Source: Undaria pinnatifida (lineage: Eukaryota > Sar > Phaeophyceae > Laminariales > Alariaceae). Taken from it: a stretch of DNA of 64,000 nt. Every line of letters begins with the position of its first letter. Positions within the stretch are counted from its first letter, which is position 1. Position numbers and translations under genes: made by a program. The DNA lies in assembly GCA_012845835.1 (NCBI GenBank), contig JABAKD010000010.1, positions 16,035,355-16,099,354 on the forward strand. The letters run 5' to 3'. Positions 44,846 through 54,925 of the stretch are shown piece by piece. Under the pieces are notes generated by a model. The model did no database searches. It was not told where the DNA came from and worked only from the letters and a program-made list of their open reading frames with translations.

Positions 44846-45180
44846 AGGGCAGTATTTGCCTCAAGACAAATATTTGCGCAGCTTCTCAAGCGAGTATTTG
44901 CCTGCCAGACAAACATTTGCACAGGTTCTCAAGTCAAGAGAGTATTTGCCTGCAGACAAATATTTGCGTGCAGCTTCTCAAAAAAGTATTTGCTTCCAGA
45001 CAAATATTTGCGCAGGTTTTCCAGAGAGTATTTGCCCGCCAGACAAATATTTGCACAGGTTCTCAAAAAAGTATTTGCCTGCAGACAAATATTTGCGCAG
45101 CTTCTCAAGAAAGTATTTGCTTCCAGACAAATATTTGCGCAGCTTCTTCTCAAGAAAGTATTTGTCTGCAAACAATGTAT
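44846..45180 (+). repeat. 42-bp minisatellite, first array (block 2)
   Basis: The same array as 15704-15957, continuing past the point where block 1 stops (45099) for about two more units, then joining unique sequence. Confidence 0.9.
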
Positions 45181-45525
45181 TGCGGATGCGGAGATATTGA
45201 CCTCTTCGGCGTACAAGTACGTACATTATATGGGGTACATACGTAATGCATAAATACGGCCATTGAGCCCGGTGTATTTGCAGCCGCGAAAAGGCCGTTG
45301 ACTCATAGGTAGTCGATAGATTTTCATTTTTTCTCGGTTTGGCTGATCCTGTGTTTTTCCACTCCGATCAAAAGATGTTTCAGATGCAAGCTTCAGGGAT
45401 TTGCTTTTGTATTTCCGACACCAATCTCCCATCGCATGACATATGATACGGCTAATCTCTCCCTCCGACCTCCCTGCCGTAACAGCTGTTTTTTCAGAAT
45501 AGTTGTCAGGACAAATACAATACTA
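45181..45525. other. Spacer between two minisatellite arrays
   Basis: Unique sequence with no recognised gene or repeat. It separates two arrays of the same 42-bp unit. Confidence 0.5.
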
Positions 45526-46010
45526 TTTGCGCAGGTTCTCCAGGGCAGTATTTGCCTGCCAGACAAATATTTGCGCAGGTTCTCAAGAGAGTATTTGCCT
45601 GCAGACAAATATTTGCGCAGCTTCTCAAGCGAGTATATGCCTGCAGACAAATATTTGCGCAGCTTCTCAAGCGAGTATATGCCTGCAGACAAATATTTGC
45701 GCAGGTTCTCAAAAATGTATTTGCCTGCAGACAAATATTTGCGCAGCTTCTCAAAAAAGTATTTGCTTCAAGACAAATATTTGCGCAGGTTTTCCAGAGA
45801 GTATTTGCCTGCCAGACAAATATTTGCACAGGTTCTCAAAAAGTATTTGCCTGCAGACAAATATTTGCGCAGCTTCTCAAGAAAGTATTTGCTTCCAGAC
45901 AAATATTTGCGCAGCTTCTCAAGAAAATATTTGCTTCCAGACAAATATTTGCGCAGGTTTTCCAGAGAGTATTTGCCTGCCAGACAAATAAATAGCAAAT
46001 AATGTATTTG
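45526..46010 (+). repeat. 42-bp minisatellite, second array
   Basis: About eleven units of the type at 44846. Frames on both strands stay open because the common unit is 42 bases and lacks stops. Unit variants with one extra base (GCCAGAC instead of GCAGAC) change the frame, which argues against coding. Confidence 0.9.
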
Positions 46011-46191
46011 TACAGGGCGTGGTAACTTGTCCTTTTCCGCAGCAGCTACTATACTATTTCCAAGTGTATCAGTGACCGCACCGTGACAAGCCGAAACAGG
46101 CGCTCTTGACAACAACAGAGGTCTCTTATACGTAGTAGTAGTGGGGAATATATCGTTTTTAGTGTAGCGAGACGTGCCGAGTTGACCGCGC

Positions 46192-46281
46192 TTAACCCTT
46201 TTACAGCTGGAAACCTGTTTTGAGGGACAAAATTACTTGGATTTAGTATGGGGAGGGGTTCGGGGGCGCTAAAGGGGTTAA
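46192..46281 (+). mobile_element. TTAA (piggyBac-like) MITE, copy b (best preserved)
   Basis: TTAA lies on both sides, with ends CCCTTTTACAGCTGG and GGCGCTAAAGGGG inverted over about 8 bases. It is 82 bases between the TTAA copies. The interior ACAAAATTACTTGGATTTAG matches the other copies. Target TTAA plus CCC ends is the piggyBac pattern, and no transposase is in the window. Confidence 0.75.
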
Positions 46282-46332
46282 CGCCCAAAAGCTCTCGGAT
46301 GCTCATAACTCGGGGTACCCACCGGGTACATG

Positions 46333-46719
46333 TGTTAATGAATTAGTGGGGGGTATTAGTCCCTTTGACCACTTGCAAAAGGTTAACCAACAGCTCACCC
46401 AAACTAAGCCTTATAAACACCCTTCCCGCCTGAAACAGCGGGATGCCAGGTCGGCCGGATATACGGGCGGACCTGGCAACATCCAAGCGCGGTTTCATTT
46501 CCTGGAGATACCGGGGAGATTATTTTTTTTCAAGTTCGATACGAGTATGGGGAAAGTCTGAGAAGGTTTATTATTGTGGATGGTGGGATTTGAGCCCACG
46601 ACCCAAAACCCATGGTCTGTCGACGACGCAATTTGTTGAGGAATTAGTGGGGTATTAGTCCGTTTGACCACGCGTGCAAGAGGTTAACCAAGAGCTCACC
46701 CAAACCAAGCCTGATAACA
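46333..46719 (-). mobile_element. TRIM-A miniature LTR element, copy 1
   Basis: The terminal repeats are 46333-46419 and 46634-46719 (about 86 bases each). In element orientation they start TGTTATnAGGC and end TCnnCAACA-like. The interior carries the primer-binding-like TGGCGTCGTCGG next to the upstream repeat and a polypurine tract next to the downstream one. It has no coding capacity. It is an old copy, since its repeats differ from each other at many positions. Confidence 0.8.
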
Positions 46720-46839
46720 TACCTGGTATGTATGCTAGCCAAGCGGCATAGTCATGGATATCAGTCACTATCAGTCAGTCTCTACTACTATGACTATGTT
46801 GACGCCTGCTTCGATAGAGAGAGGCACACCTTGTTTATT

Positions 46840-47070
46840 GAAGAAAAGGTCGCTCATTTTCGGAGCTTCAAGACCTCTCCCGAAAAAAACGATTTGGAGA
46901 AAAAACAAAAACTGCTTCGTACCGGATGAAAAAATCCCATGGCCTACTTACTGTAGGTACACAACGAGAATCATGGAAAAAAAAAAAAAAATGGCCGATT
47001 TTTCCGACGGTTTAGGGTTGAGGAGCTCCGTCATTTCAGAAACCGTTTCAGACGAAAAGTGCCATGCTAT
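46840..47070 (-). repeat. Interspersed repeat family G, inverted copy
   Basis: On the minus strand it reads TTTTCGTCTGAAACGGTTTC, then AGGAGCTC-like, CGTCGGAAAAATCGGCCATT, CATGATTCTCGTTGTGTACC and TTTTTTCATCCGGTACGAAG. This matches 5690-5900 and 13205-13440. The 185-codon frame across it is not a gene. Confidence 0.65.
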
Positions 47071-47359
47071 CTCTTTTTCTTTATTATTTTTTTTCTGTCC
47101 CATTCAATATCCTCGCACTGATCTCCCCGCGCTCCCTCTCCCAGTATGTAATAGTTCCAAATTGTTATCTTGTATTCATGGTGTTGTTGGTGTTGTTGTT
47201 CTCACATCAACTCGCATAATCAAGTCCGTGGTCACAGGGCAGGATCCAGTCACTCTGATGCTGACGAATACCCCCGAAAAAACACAAACAAACCAAAGAT
47301 CATTAATATAAATAGCCAGGCCTGGTTGTTGGAATACACGGGAGATTCCTAAAAGGCCG

Positions 47360-48540
47360 TTGTCTCCCCCCCCCCCCCCCACACACACACGCAAAAAACA
47401 GCACCCCCCCCCCCCTCCCCCGCCGCCCCACCGAAATAAAATCAAAATCTACCAGAAAAATAAACACTACCAGGCAGGTGATATCACCTTATTACCTATT
47501 TAACCACCCATGCCGTAGCTCCAATTCATTTATTTTCGCCCCCCCCCTCCTAAAAGGCCGTTGTCTCGCCCCCCACACACACACATACGCAAAAAAACAG
47601 CCCCCCCCCCCCCTCCCCCGCCGCCCCACCTAAAATCAAAATCTACCAGAAAAATAAACACTACCAGGCAGGTGATATCACCTTATTACCTATTTAACCA
47701 CCCATGCCGTAGCTCCAATTCATTTATTTTCGCCCCCCCCCCCCACTCCCCCCTCCCCCCTCCCCCCCCCTCCGTCCCCCCCCCCCGTCCCCCCCCCGTC
47801 CCCCCGCCCTCCCCCCCCCCTCCCCCCCCCCGTCCCCCCCCCCTCCCCCCCCCCTCCCCCCCCCCGTCCCCCCCCCTCCCCCCCCCCCGTCCCCCCTCCT
47901 CCCCCCCCCCCCCGCCGCCCCCCCCTCCCCCCCCCCCACTTCCCCCCCCCTCCCCCCCTCCTCTCCCCCCCCTCTCCCCCCCCCTCCACCCCCCCTCCCC
48001 CCCCCCTCCCCCCCCCCCTCCCCCCCCCCCCCTCCCCCCCCCCCCCTCCCCCCCCCCCCTCCCCCCCCCCCCCTCCCCCCCCCCCCTTCCCCCCCCCCCC
48101 CCCCCTCCCCCCCCCCCCCCCCCCCCTCACCCCCCCCCCCCCTCCCCCCCCCCTCCCCCCCCCCTCTCCCCCCCATCCCCCGCCACCCCGCCTAAAATCA
48201 AAATCTACCAGAAAAATAAACACTACCAGGCAGGTGATATCACCTTATTACCTACTTAACCACCCATGCCGTAGCTCCAATTCATTTATTTTCGCCCTCC
48301 CTCTCCCCTCCCTCCCCCCCCCCCCCCCCCCCCCCGCCCCCTTCCCCCCCCCCTCCCCCCCCCCCCCGCCCCCCCCCCCCCCCTCCCCCCCCCCCGTCCC
48401 CCCCCCCCCTTCCCCCCCTTCCCCCCCCCCCCTCCCCCCTCCCCCCCCCCCCCCCTCCCCCCCCCCCCCTCCCCCCCCCCCCCCTACCCCCCCCCCCTAC
48501 CCCCCCCCCCCTCCCCCCCCCCTTTCCCCCTCCTTCCCCA
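47360..48540 (+). repeat. C-rich repeat block with interleaved 115-bp units
   Basis: Poly-C runs broken by single T or G (47738-48180, 48295-48540 and shorter ones) alternate with a unit of about 115 bases. The unit contains AAATCAAAATCTACCAG, AATAAACACTACCAGGCAGG, TGATATCACCTTATTACCT and CCATGCCGTAGCTCC. Units lie at about 47420-47540, 47630-47735 and 48190-48295, with a diverged fourth at 48916-49020. The G strand could form quadruplexes. Poly-Pro and poly-Gly open frames are artefacts. Confidence 0.9.
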
Positions 48541-49108
48541 CCACCCAGGCTACGGTAGGGGGGGTACCCCCTTTTGGGTCCGTTTTTGCATTGGCTCGGG
48601 GTCACTCGCGCGAGTAACCCCTTTGTTCCTCTGCGGTGTTAGGTTTCCCTTGATGATACAACTTGACGATATAACTTGACCGAATCAATCCGCAATGGAA
48701 TGGTTATCTTCGAACGCTGCCCCGAAAAAAATCGCGTAAAGCATTCTTATCCGTGAGGTACTGCGTCATTCGTGCGAGTGGCTCAATTCCGGAGCCTTTG
48801 TCCTAGCACGTATTAGAGTAAACTTCCTCCCAGGTATACATTCATGCGACCTAAAGGGGTTTGATCCCCCTCCCCCCCCGATCGCTCCCCCCCGCTCGTT
48901 TTGTTCTCTCCCGCCGCCCCAACTAGAATCAAAATCTGCCAGAGTAATAAACACCACCAGACAGTTGATATCACCTCATTACCTTTCTAGCCATCCATGT
49001 CTCGTAGCTCCAATCCATACCCCCCCCCCCCAACGCCCCCCCCTTCCCCGCCACCCGCGCCATCGCCTAGCACCACGCCTATAGCAAGCTCCTAACATAT
49101 ATGCTTTT
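48541..49108. other. Intergenic with a fourth 115-bp unit
   Basis: Unique sequence followed by the diverged unit at 48916-49020 (AATCAAAATCTGCCAGAGTAATAAACACC). No gene seen. Confidence 0.5.
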
Positions 49109-49680
49109 ATGCGACCTACAGCTGTTGGATATCCCCCTTCCCCCCCCCCGCCCCCTTTCGAACACTCCGCCCTTTCCTCACCGGTTGTACGACTTACAGG
49201 ATATACATGATAAACTGATGCATTCCTTCCACAACCGTCAGATTTGTCCCCTTAAAGGATTTATAGTTTCCGCGCACAGACCAAGTTGCCCCCCGCCCCC
49301 GCCCCCCACCCCCACCCCCCGCCTCCCCCTCTTGTTCAAACCCCGGCCCCCACGCCCTTAAACTATCGGCCTTCCCCTCACCGGTTGTACGACTTACAGG
49401 ATACACGTGATAAACTGATGCATTTCCTTCCACAGCTGTCAGATTTTGTCCTCCTCAAAAAAGGGTTTTGCAGTTTCGGCGCACAGATTGGTCAACAACA
49501 CCCTCTTGACCCTGATAGCTACACCGTAGTTCCAAGGGGAGTCGCCGACCTATATTCTTAATGAGGACACACAACCCGTAATACGCGCGATCGGAGTATC
49601 ACACACAGCTTGCAAAGATGAGTTTCGACGAAATCTTCGATCTCACAGCTGGAGTGTATTTTATGTTTTTAACAATAGTA
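49109..49680 (+). repeat. Family C repeat, compound copy
   Basis: Two partial units in tandem share CACCGGTTGTACGACTTACAGG, ATAAACTGATGCATT and AGTTTCnGCGCACAGA. The second continues to the common 3' end: GGGGAGTCGCCGACCTATAT, CTTGCAAAGATGAGTTTCGA, TCTTCGATCTCACAGCTGG, then GTGTATTTTAT. Other copies are at 50525, 50680, 53531, 55450 and 63600 (inverted). All keep the same 3' end while the 5' extent varies. Confidence 0.8.
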
Positions 49681-49729
49681 GCTCATATCCGGGGTCATAT
49701 AGCGGGCCCTCCTCCCCCCTTCCCACCAA

Positions 49730-50105
49730 TGCTATAAGGCTTAGTTTGGGTAAGCTATTGGTTAACCTTTTGCAAGTGGTCAAACGGACTAATACTCCCA
49801 CTAATACCTTAACAAATGGCGTCGTCGGCAGGACCATGGGTTTTTGGGGTCGTGGGTTCAAATCCCACATCCACCATAATAAACTTTTTCAGACTTTCCC
49901 TGTTTCGAGCTTGAAAAATACTCTCCCCGGTATACCCAGGAAATGAAACCGCGCTTGGATATTGCCAGGTCCGCCCGTATATCCAGTCAACCTGGTACAC
50001 CGCCGTTTCAGGGGGGAAGGGTGTAATAAGGCTTGGTTTGGGTAAGCTATTGGTTAACCTTTTGCAAGTGGTCAAAGGGATTAATACCCCACTAACACCC
50101 CAACA
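49730..50105 (+). mobile_element. TRIM-A miniature LTR element, copy 2 (clearest orientation)
   Basis: 376 bases in all. The terminal repeats are 49730-49814 and 50022-50105. A primer-binding-like TGGCGTCGTCGGCAGG (49817-49832) lies two bases after the first repeat, and the polypurine tract CAGGGGGGAAGGG (50009-50021) ends at the second. Between them is a perfect T-arm, GTGGG-TTCAAAT-CCCAC (49852-49868). The primer-binding site also reads as a pol III box A. LTR, PBS, PPT, LTR with no gene is the TRIM layout. Confidence 0.85.
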
Positions 50106-50524
50106 CTAAGGTACGTACCTTCGTTTTATCGCGAGAAGACTTCAGCATTTTCTTCCCTCGTCGGCTCGGCGAGTCCAACCTCTATCGTCGCCGCACGAGT
50201 TGTACTCCGAATTATATGGTTATCATAGATAGATAGATGTATTTAGTCTAGACCAAAAGATTTTGTGTACCAGGTATTCCCGCTGGTGGGTGTGGTGTGG
50301 TGTGGTGTGATGGCATTTTTTCTTGGAGGTGTTGTATTGTTGTTCCACGCTCGCTCCTATTATTATACGTATTGTTACTTTGCATTACATCGCGCGCTGC
50401 ACTGCAGCTTGCTACGTACGGCAGCTAGCTGTCCGATTGTGATACTACACCACCAGTCAGTATGTATGTGCCGTAATATTTTCACGATAATCATATGGCA
50501 TGATATGCCCGCACAATATAATAC
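50106..50524. other. Intergenic, nothing recognised
   Basis: It contains TACCAGGTA (50268-50276) and a short GTGGT repeat. No gene seen. Confidence 0.4.
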
Positions 50525-50788
50525 ATAGTTGTAAGGGGAGTCGCCGACCTATATCCTTAATGAGGACACACAACTCGTAATGCGCGCGATCGGAGTATCA
50601 CACACAGCTTGCAAAGATGAGTTTCGACGAAATCTTCGATCTCACAGCTGGAGTGTATTTTAATTTTTATAATATATCAGGCACCCAGTAATACGAGCGA
50701 CCGGAGTATCACACACAGCTTGCAAAGATGTGTTTCGACAAAATCTTCGATCTCACAGCTTGATTGAGTGTATTTTTTATTTTTTTAG
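50525..50788 (+). repeat. Family C repeat, two 5'-truncated copies in a row
   Basis: 50525-50665 begins at GTTGTAAGGGGAGTCGCCGA. 50680-50788 begins later, at AATACGAGCGACCGGAGTAT. Both run to CTCACAGCT and the T-rich end (GTGTATTTTAATTTTT). Confidence 0.75.
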
Positions 50789-51130
50789 TGCATGTTTTTT
50801 CTTTTCACACTGCTACTTTCCAGCTTCTGGACAGGCCGTGGTCACAGGTAGGTGTTGTCCCTTCCCCCTCCCGGTTTTTGCCTTCAATTTTTAACGCGCA
50901 TAGGGTTCAGCAATCCCTCTGCTCGTCGATTTTTCATCGAGTTTTGCCAACTCACGCTCTCGCGCTTTCCACAAGTCAATTTGTGCGAAAGAAAAAGTCC
51001 CAACGAATTTATACGAGTAGTATGCACTCGATGGGGCTCGAACTCACGAAACTGACCTATACCAGGCTCGAGGATAACCTGACACGCCACTGGGGCGACC
51101 GGGTTATATGTTATGTTCCGCCGGTTCACC
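50789..51130 (-). mobile_element. tRNA-derived SINE, copy 1
   Basis: On the minus strand it carries box A TGGCGTGTCAGG and box B GAGTTCGAGCC with pol III spacing, then a body matching 54600-54952 over about 240 bases. It ends in an A-rich tail (GAAAAGAAAAAA) at 50790-50805. It lies immediately against the 3' end of a family C copy. It is non-coding; the conserved open frame in the body is shared by both copies only because the DNA is shared. Confidence 0.8.
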
Positions 51131-52299
51131 CCTAGGCCACCATCCGACCCAGCCGTGCGGTGAGCACTATTACTGTGCTACCGGTCCTGTCACAACAAGA
51201 TTGCACACAAATTAGCCCTCAAGAAACTTGGCCGAAAAATAACGGGGGAAAAAGAAACCCGACACAGCTGTTATAATCGTAATACTGGAGGTATCGACTA
51301 GGGCAGGACACACCTCTTTTGAAACACTAAATCATCCACAACAAACAACAGCCTAAAAACCTAACGTCTCGGGCTTCTTGCCGGAAGGAAGGCATACTGC
51401 TGCATGCAGCAGTAATACCACCACTCACTACTGCGCTGTGCAGTTGCTTCGCGGGTTGACGCAAGTGATTTCTGTCACCTTGCATGGTGGGGTGCTGCAG
51501 CCGCCGCGTCATCGTCCCCGCTTCCCCCCGTTCTCCCGCCCCCTACCTCGCGACTGACTAGCCAGTGGCCCGAACGCTGACGAGTGGGTGTACGGTACTC
51601 TGCGCATTATTTTGATGAAGATATGTTTTTGATGAAAATGTCGTAGATGTTCGGCCGTCAATCTACAAATAGGATGACGTAATGGGATGCTCTCCGTAGA
51701 AGGACAGTTAATACATTCGACATGAAACCATGTCATGATTGAGGTGAAAGCCCGTGCTACTAGATGTCACGATCACGTCAAGCCAATCATAGATGTGGGC
51801 GATAATGTAGTAGTATAGAGGTGATGACGGTGGGACACGCAGGACGCTCCTCATCTCACTACCCTGCCCTATACCCTGCCTTGTCTTGCTCTGTCTATCT
51901 TTTAAATTTTACCGTTTCATGTAGAGAACGATAATAATGCATAATATGCTTTGAGCCTATAGCCAGCGAGCCATGAGGAGAGACTACTAGACTAAGCAAA
52001 GACACCGGCACCCATGGGGGTCACGCTTCTCAGCACCGACCCACCACGCATCATCCCCCACTCGGAGTCCCGTGACAATGATACCCTGAATCAATTGTCA
52101 TATACCCCACCTTCCTTATTTGTCCTCTCTCACGGGCGTCCTCGTAATAGATAGATGCTATAATCAATGCCACCCCACTTTCCATCTTGATATTATGTTC
52201 TCTCAAGGCCGCTCGCTCTCGGAACAGAAACTAGTACAATCAATGCACCCTCTCAAGGGCGTCCTTCGTAACAGATACCAGGTACTACCAGGCACTATA
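51131..52299. other. Intergenic, nothing recognised
   Basis: No gene, RNA or repeat family identified except TACCAGGTA at 52276-52284, directly before TRIM-A copy 3. Confidence 0.4.
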
Positions 52300-52793
52300 T
52301 GTTGAAGTATTAGTGAGAGGTATTAGTCCGTTTGACCGTTTGCAAAAGGTCAACCAATAATAGCTTACTGTCAAGGAATTAGTGGGGTATTATTGTATTA
52401 GTCCGTTTGACCACTTGCACAAGGTTGGCCAATAATAGCGTAGTATACCCGAACCAAGCCTTATAACACCCTCCCCCCCTGAAACGGCGGGATACCAGGT
52501 CGGCCGGGTATACGGGCGGACATTTCAATATCCAAGCAAGCGCGGTTTTATTTCCTGGGGATACCGGGGAGATTGTTTTTCAAGTTCGACATGGGGAAAG
52601 TCTGAAAAAGTGTAATATTGTTATAAATATGATATTATTGTGGATGGTGGGATTTGAACCCACGACCCAGAAAAAACATGGTCCTGCCGACGACGCCATT
52701 TGTTAAGGCGTTAGTGGGGGGTATCAGTCCGTTTGACCACTTGCAAAAGGTTACCCAATAGCTTACCCAAACTGAGCCTTACCTGGTATAACA
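52300..52793 (-). mobile_element. TRIM-A miniature LTR element, copy 3, with an extra LTR fragment
   Basis: A 69-base LTR fragment (52300-52368) abuts a complete element: LTRs 52369-52468 and 52701-52793, a tRNA-like interior with GGGATTTGAACCCACGACCC at about 52650, and a polypurine tract. Its LTRs are longer than the usual 84 bases because they contain small insertions, one of them CCTGGTA at 52780-52788. Confidence 0.8.
52780..52788 (+). repeat. TACCTGGTA motif, diagnostic insertion in a TRIM-A LTR
   Basis: This LTR ends GCCTTACCTGGTATAACA, where the other TRIM-A LTRs end GCCTTATAACA. The added part is exactly CCTGGTA at TA. It is the same event type as at 14548, in an unrelated repeat family. 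Confidence 0.85.
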
Positions 52794-53530
52794 TACATAC
52801 CCAAGATGCATTACTACTGTTTGTAGTATTATTGCACTCGGCGTGTGCAGCAAGCAGTAAAAAAAACCCGTTCATCAACAATTCCCAGGATAATAAGCGC
52901 TCTCTCGTACAATGTACGCCTCACCGTGAAAACTGAGCTTTGTTTGGGAGATGAAGAAGGTGGAAGACGTCTTCTAGGTGCAGCCCGACGAACGAACAGT
53001 TCCATCGATCGGCTCACGAATTTATTAAAACGAGTACTACTGCTTTGTATTAACTTCGCAACTTTTTCTTTCTCTTTCTCCCCTTCCTAGACGTCACTCA
53101 GACCCAGGGTCACTAAGAAACCAGGCTCTTCTCCCGCCCCCCCCCATTCCCACTGCGTGCGGTACAAACCTTCGGGTTTATCGGAGTGATTGGTGTTAAA
53201 GCTCCCATGACATGGACACGCTGCACATTGTCTGATGGCCACAATAATAGTAATAATAGTAATAACATCGACAACTGACTGACTGGTGGATGGGTGGACC
53301 GGTTAGCAGTGTCCGTTGATTGCGTGCGCTATACCAGGTACAATATTCATAAATTTTCCGCTCGCTGTAAGCCCACACCGTCCCACCCAGCCAAGCAGCC
53401 ATTAACCGCATTCACTCGCTCGCGCGAAGTTTGCAACTTTTTGGGTGGCGTTCTTAAAATAAAACTGCGCGAACACAAATAAATTTGGACACACTACTGC
53501 TACTACAATGAGAAACTACAATAAATAACT
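52794..53530. other. Intergenic, nothing recognised
   Basis: No gene seen. It contains TACCAGGTA at 53332-53340 and a short AATAGT repeat. Confidence 0.4.
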
Positions 53531-54015
53531 AAAAGTCAGATTTGTAGTTTCCGCGAACAGATTGTGCTACCTACGCCCCCCCCCCCTCCCTCCTCCTTTT
53601 AAAAATCCCGACCCCCCGCCCCCGGCCCCCACGCCCTTAAAAACTCCGTCCTCCCCTCACCGGTTAATATACGACTTGCAGATATAATCGACAAACTGAT
53701 GATTATGATGATGCGTTTCCTTCCACACACAGCTGTCAGATTTTGTTCCCCTCAAAAACGGGTTTAATAGTTTCTGCGCACAGATTGGTTAACAACACCC
53801 TGTTGACCCTGCCTGGTACAAGCTACAACACCGCAGTATGTATGTAGTTCCAAGGGGAGTCGCCGACGAATTATTATATCCTTCATGAGGACACACACCC
53901 AGCAATACGCGCGATCGGAGTACCACACGCAGCTTGCAAACATGAGTTTCGACAAAATCTTCCGAAAGTCTTCGATCTCACAGCTGGATGGAGGAGAGTA
54001 TTTTTATTTTCATAA
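53531..54015 (+). repeat. Family C repeat, long copy
   Basis: Almost the full known length: C-rich start, CACCGGTTAATATACGACTT, CCACACACAGCTGTCAGATT, GGGGAGTCGCCGACG, CTTGCAAACATGAGTTTCGA, then GAGTATTTTTATTTT. It carries small insertions not in its relatives, including a CCTGGTACA-like one at 53812. Confidence 0.8.
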
Positions 54016-54234
54016 AATGATACCCACCTGGCACCTACCTGGTATTATTATATTGTAGTTACTATGAGTAGTAACTGTTCTGTTGTAAAATAAACTGTCA
54101 CACGGAGGATTCGCGTTGCGCAGCCCAGCCGCGTCCGTCCACGTAGTGCTGGATGTCGACGAGTAGAAGAACGGTTTAATGTGAAGAACACACACACACA
54201 CGTAGTAGCAGCCCGGCCGTCCCAAGCCTTCGGC

Positions 54235-54597
<363 letters not shown>

Positions 54598-54599
54598 TA

Positions 54600-54925
54600 C
54601 TTCCGGCGGGGCTGTCCCTCTTTAGTCTAACCGGTCGCCCCGGTGGCGTATCAGGTTATCCTCGAGCCTGGTATAGGTCAGTTTCGTGAGTTCGAGCCCC
54701 ATCGAGTGCATACTACTCGTATAAATTCGTTGGGACTTTTTCTTTCGCACAAATTGACTTGCGGAAAGCGCGAGAGCGTGAGTCAGCAACATTCGATGAA
54801 CAATCGACGAGCAGTGGGATTGCTGAACCCTATGCGCGATAAAAATTGAAGGCAAGAACCGGGGAGGAGAAGGGATGACACCTGTGACCACGGCTTGTCC
54901 AGAAGCTGGAAAGTGAAAGTGTGCT

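Larger units (their letters stand above)
29148..45099. other. Duplicated block, copy 2 (probable primary copy)
   Basis: This is the second copy of 1-15957. Here it is continuous with upstream sequence that contains kinesin exons 1 and 2, and with downstream minisatellite units. It also gives the longer reading frame in kinesin exon 4. For these reasons I treat it as the reference copy. Confidence 0.85.

Noticed and set aside
1-45099. A real tandem gene duplication of the kinesin
   Set aside because: Homopolymer-type differences, the exact 500-N gap and the contig end inside a minisatellite favour an assembly cause. It is not fully excluded.
45436-46002. 188-codon frame with ADKYLRSFS repeats
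   Set aside because: The 42-bp minisatellite is open in several frames on both strands, and single-base unit variants shift the frame. No start context or homologue is evident.
46754-47311. 185-codon frame
   Set aside because: It runs across the inverted family G repeat, a poly-A run and unique sequence; relatives of the repeat do not keep the frame.
47561-48259. Long poly-Pro / poly-Gly open frames
   Set aside because: They come from poly-C tracts; any frame is open in such sequence.
49817-49870. A genuine tRNA gene inside TRIM-A
   Set aside because: The T-arm is perfect, but no 5' acceptor strand pairs with the 3' side. The region lies between LTRs in several copies.
54644-54700. A genuine tRNA gene
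   Set aside because: Boxes A and B are present, but the acceptor stem does not close and the sequence continues into a SINE body with an A tail.
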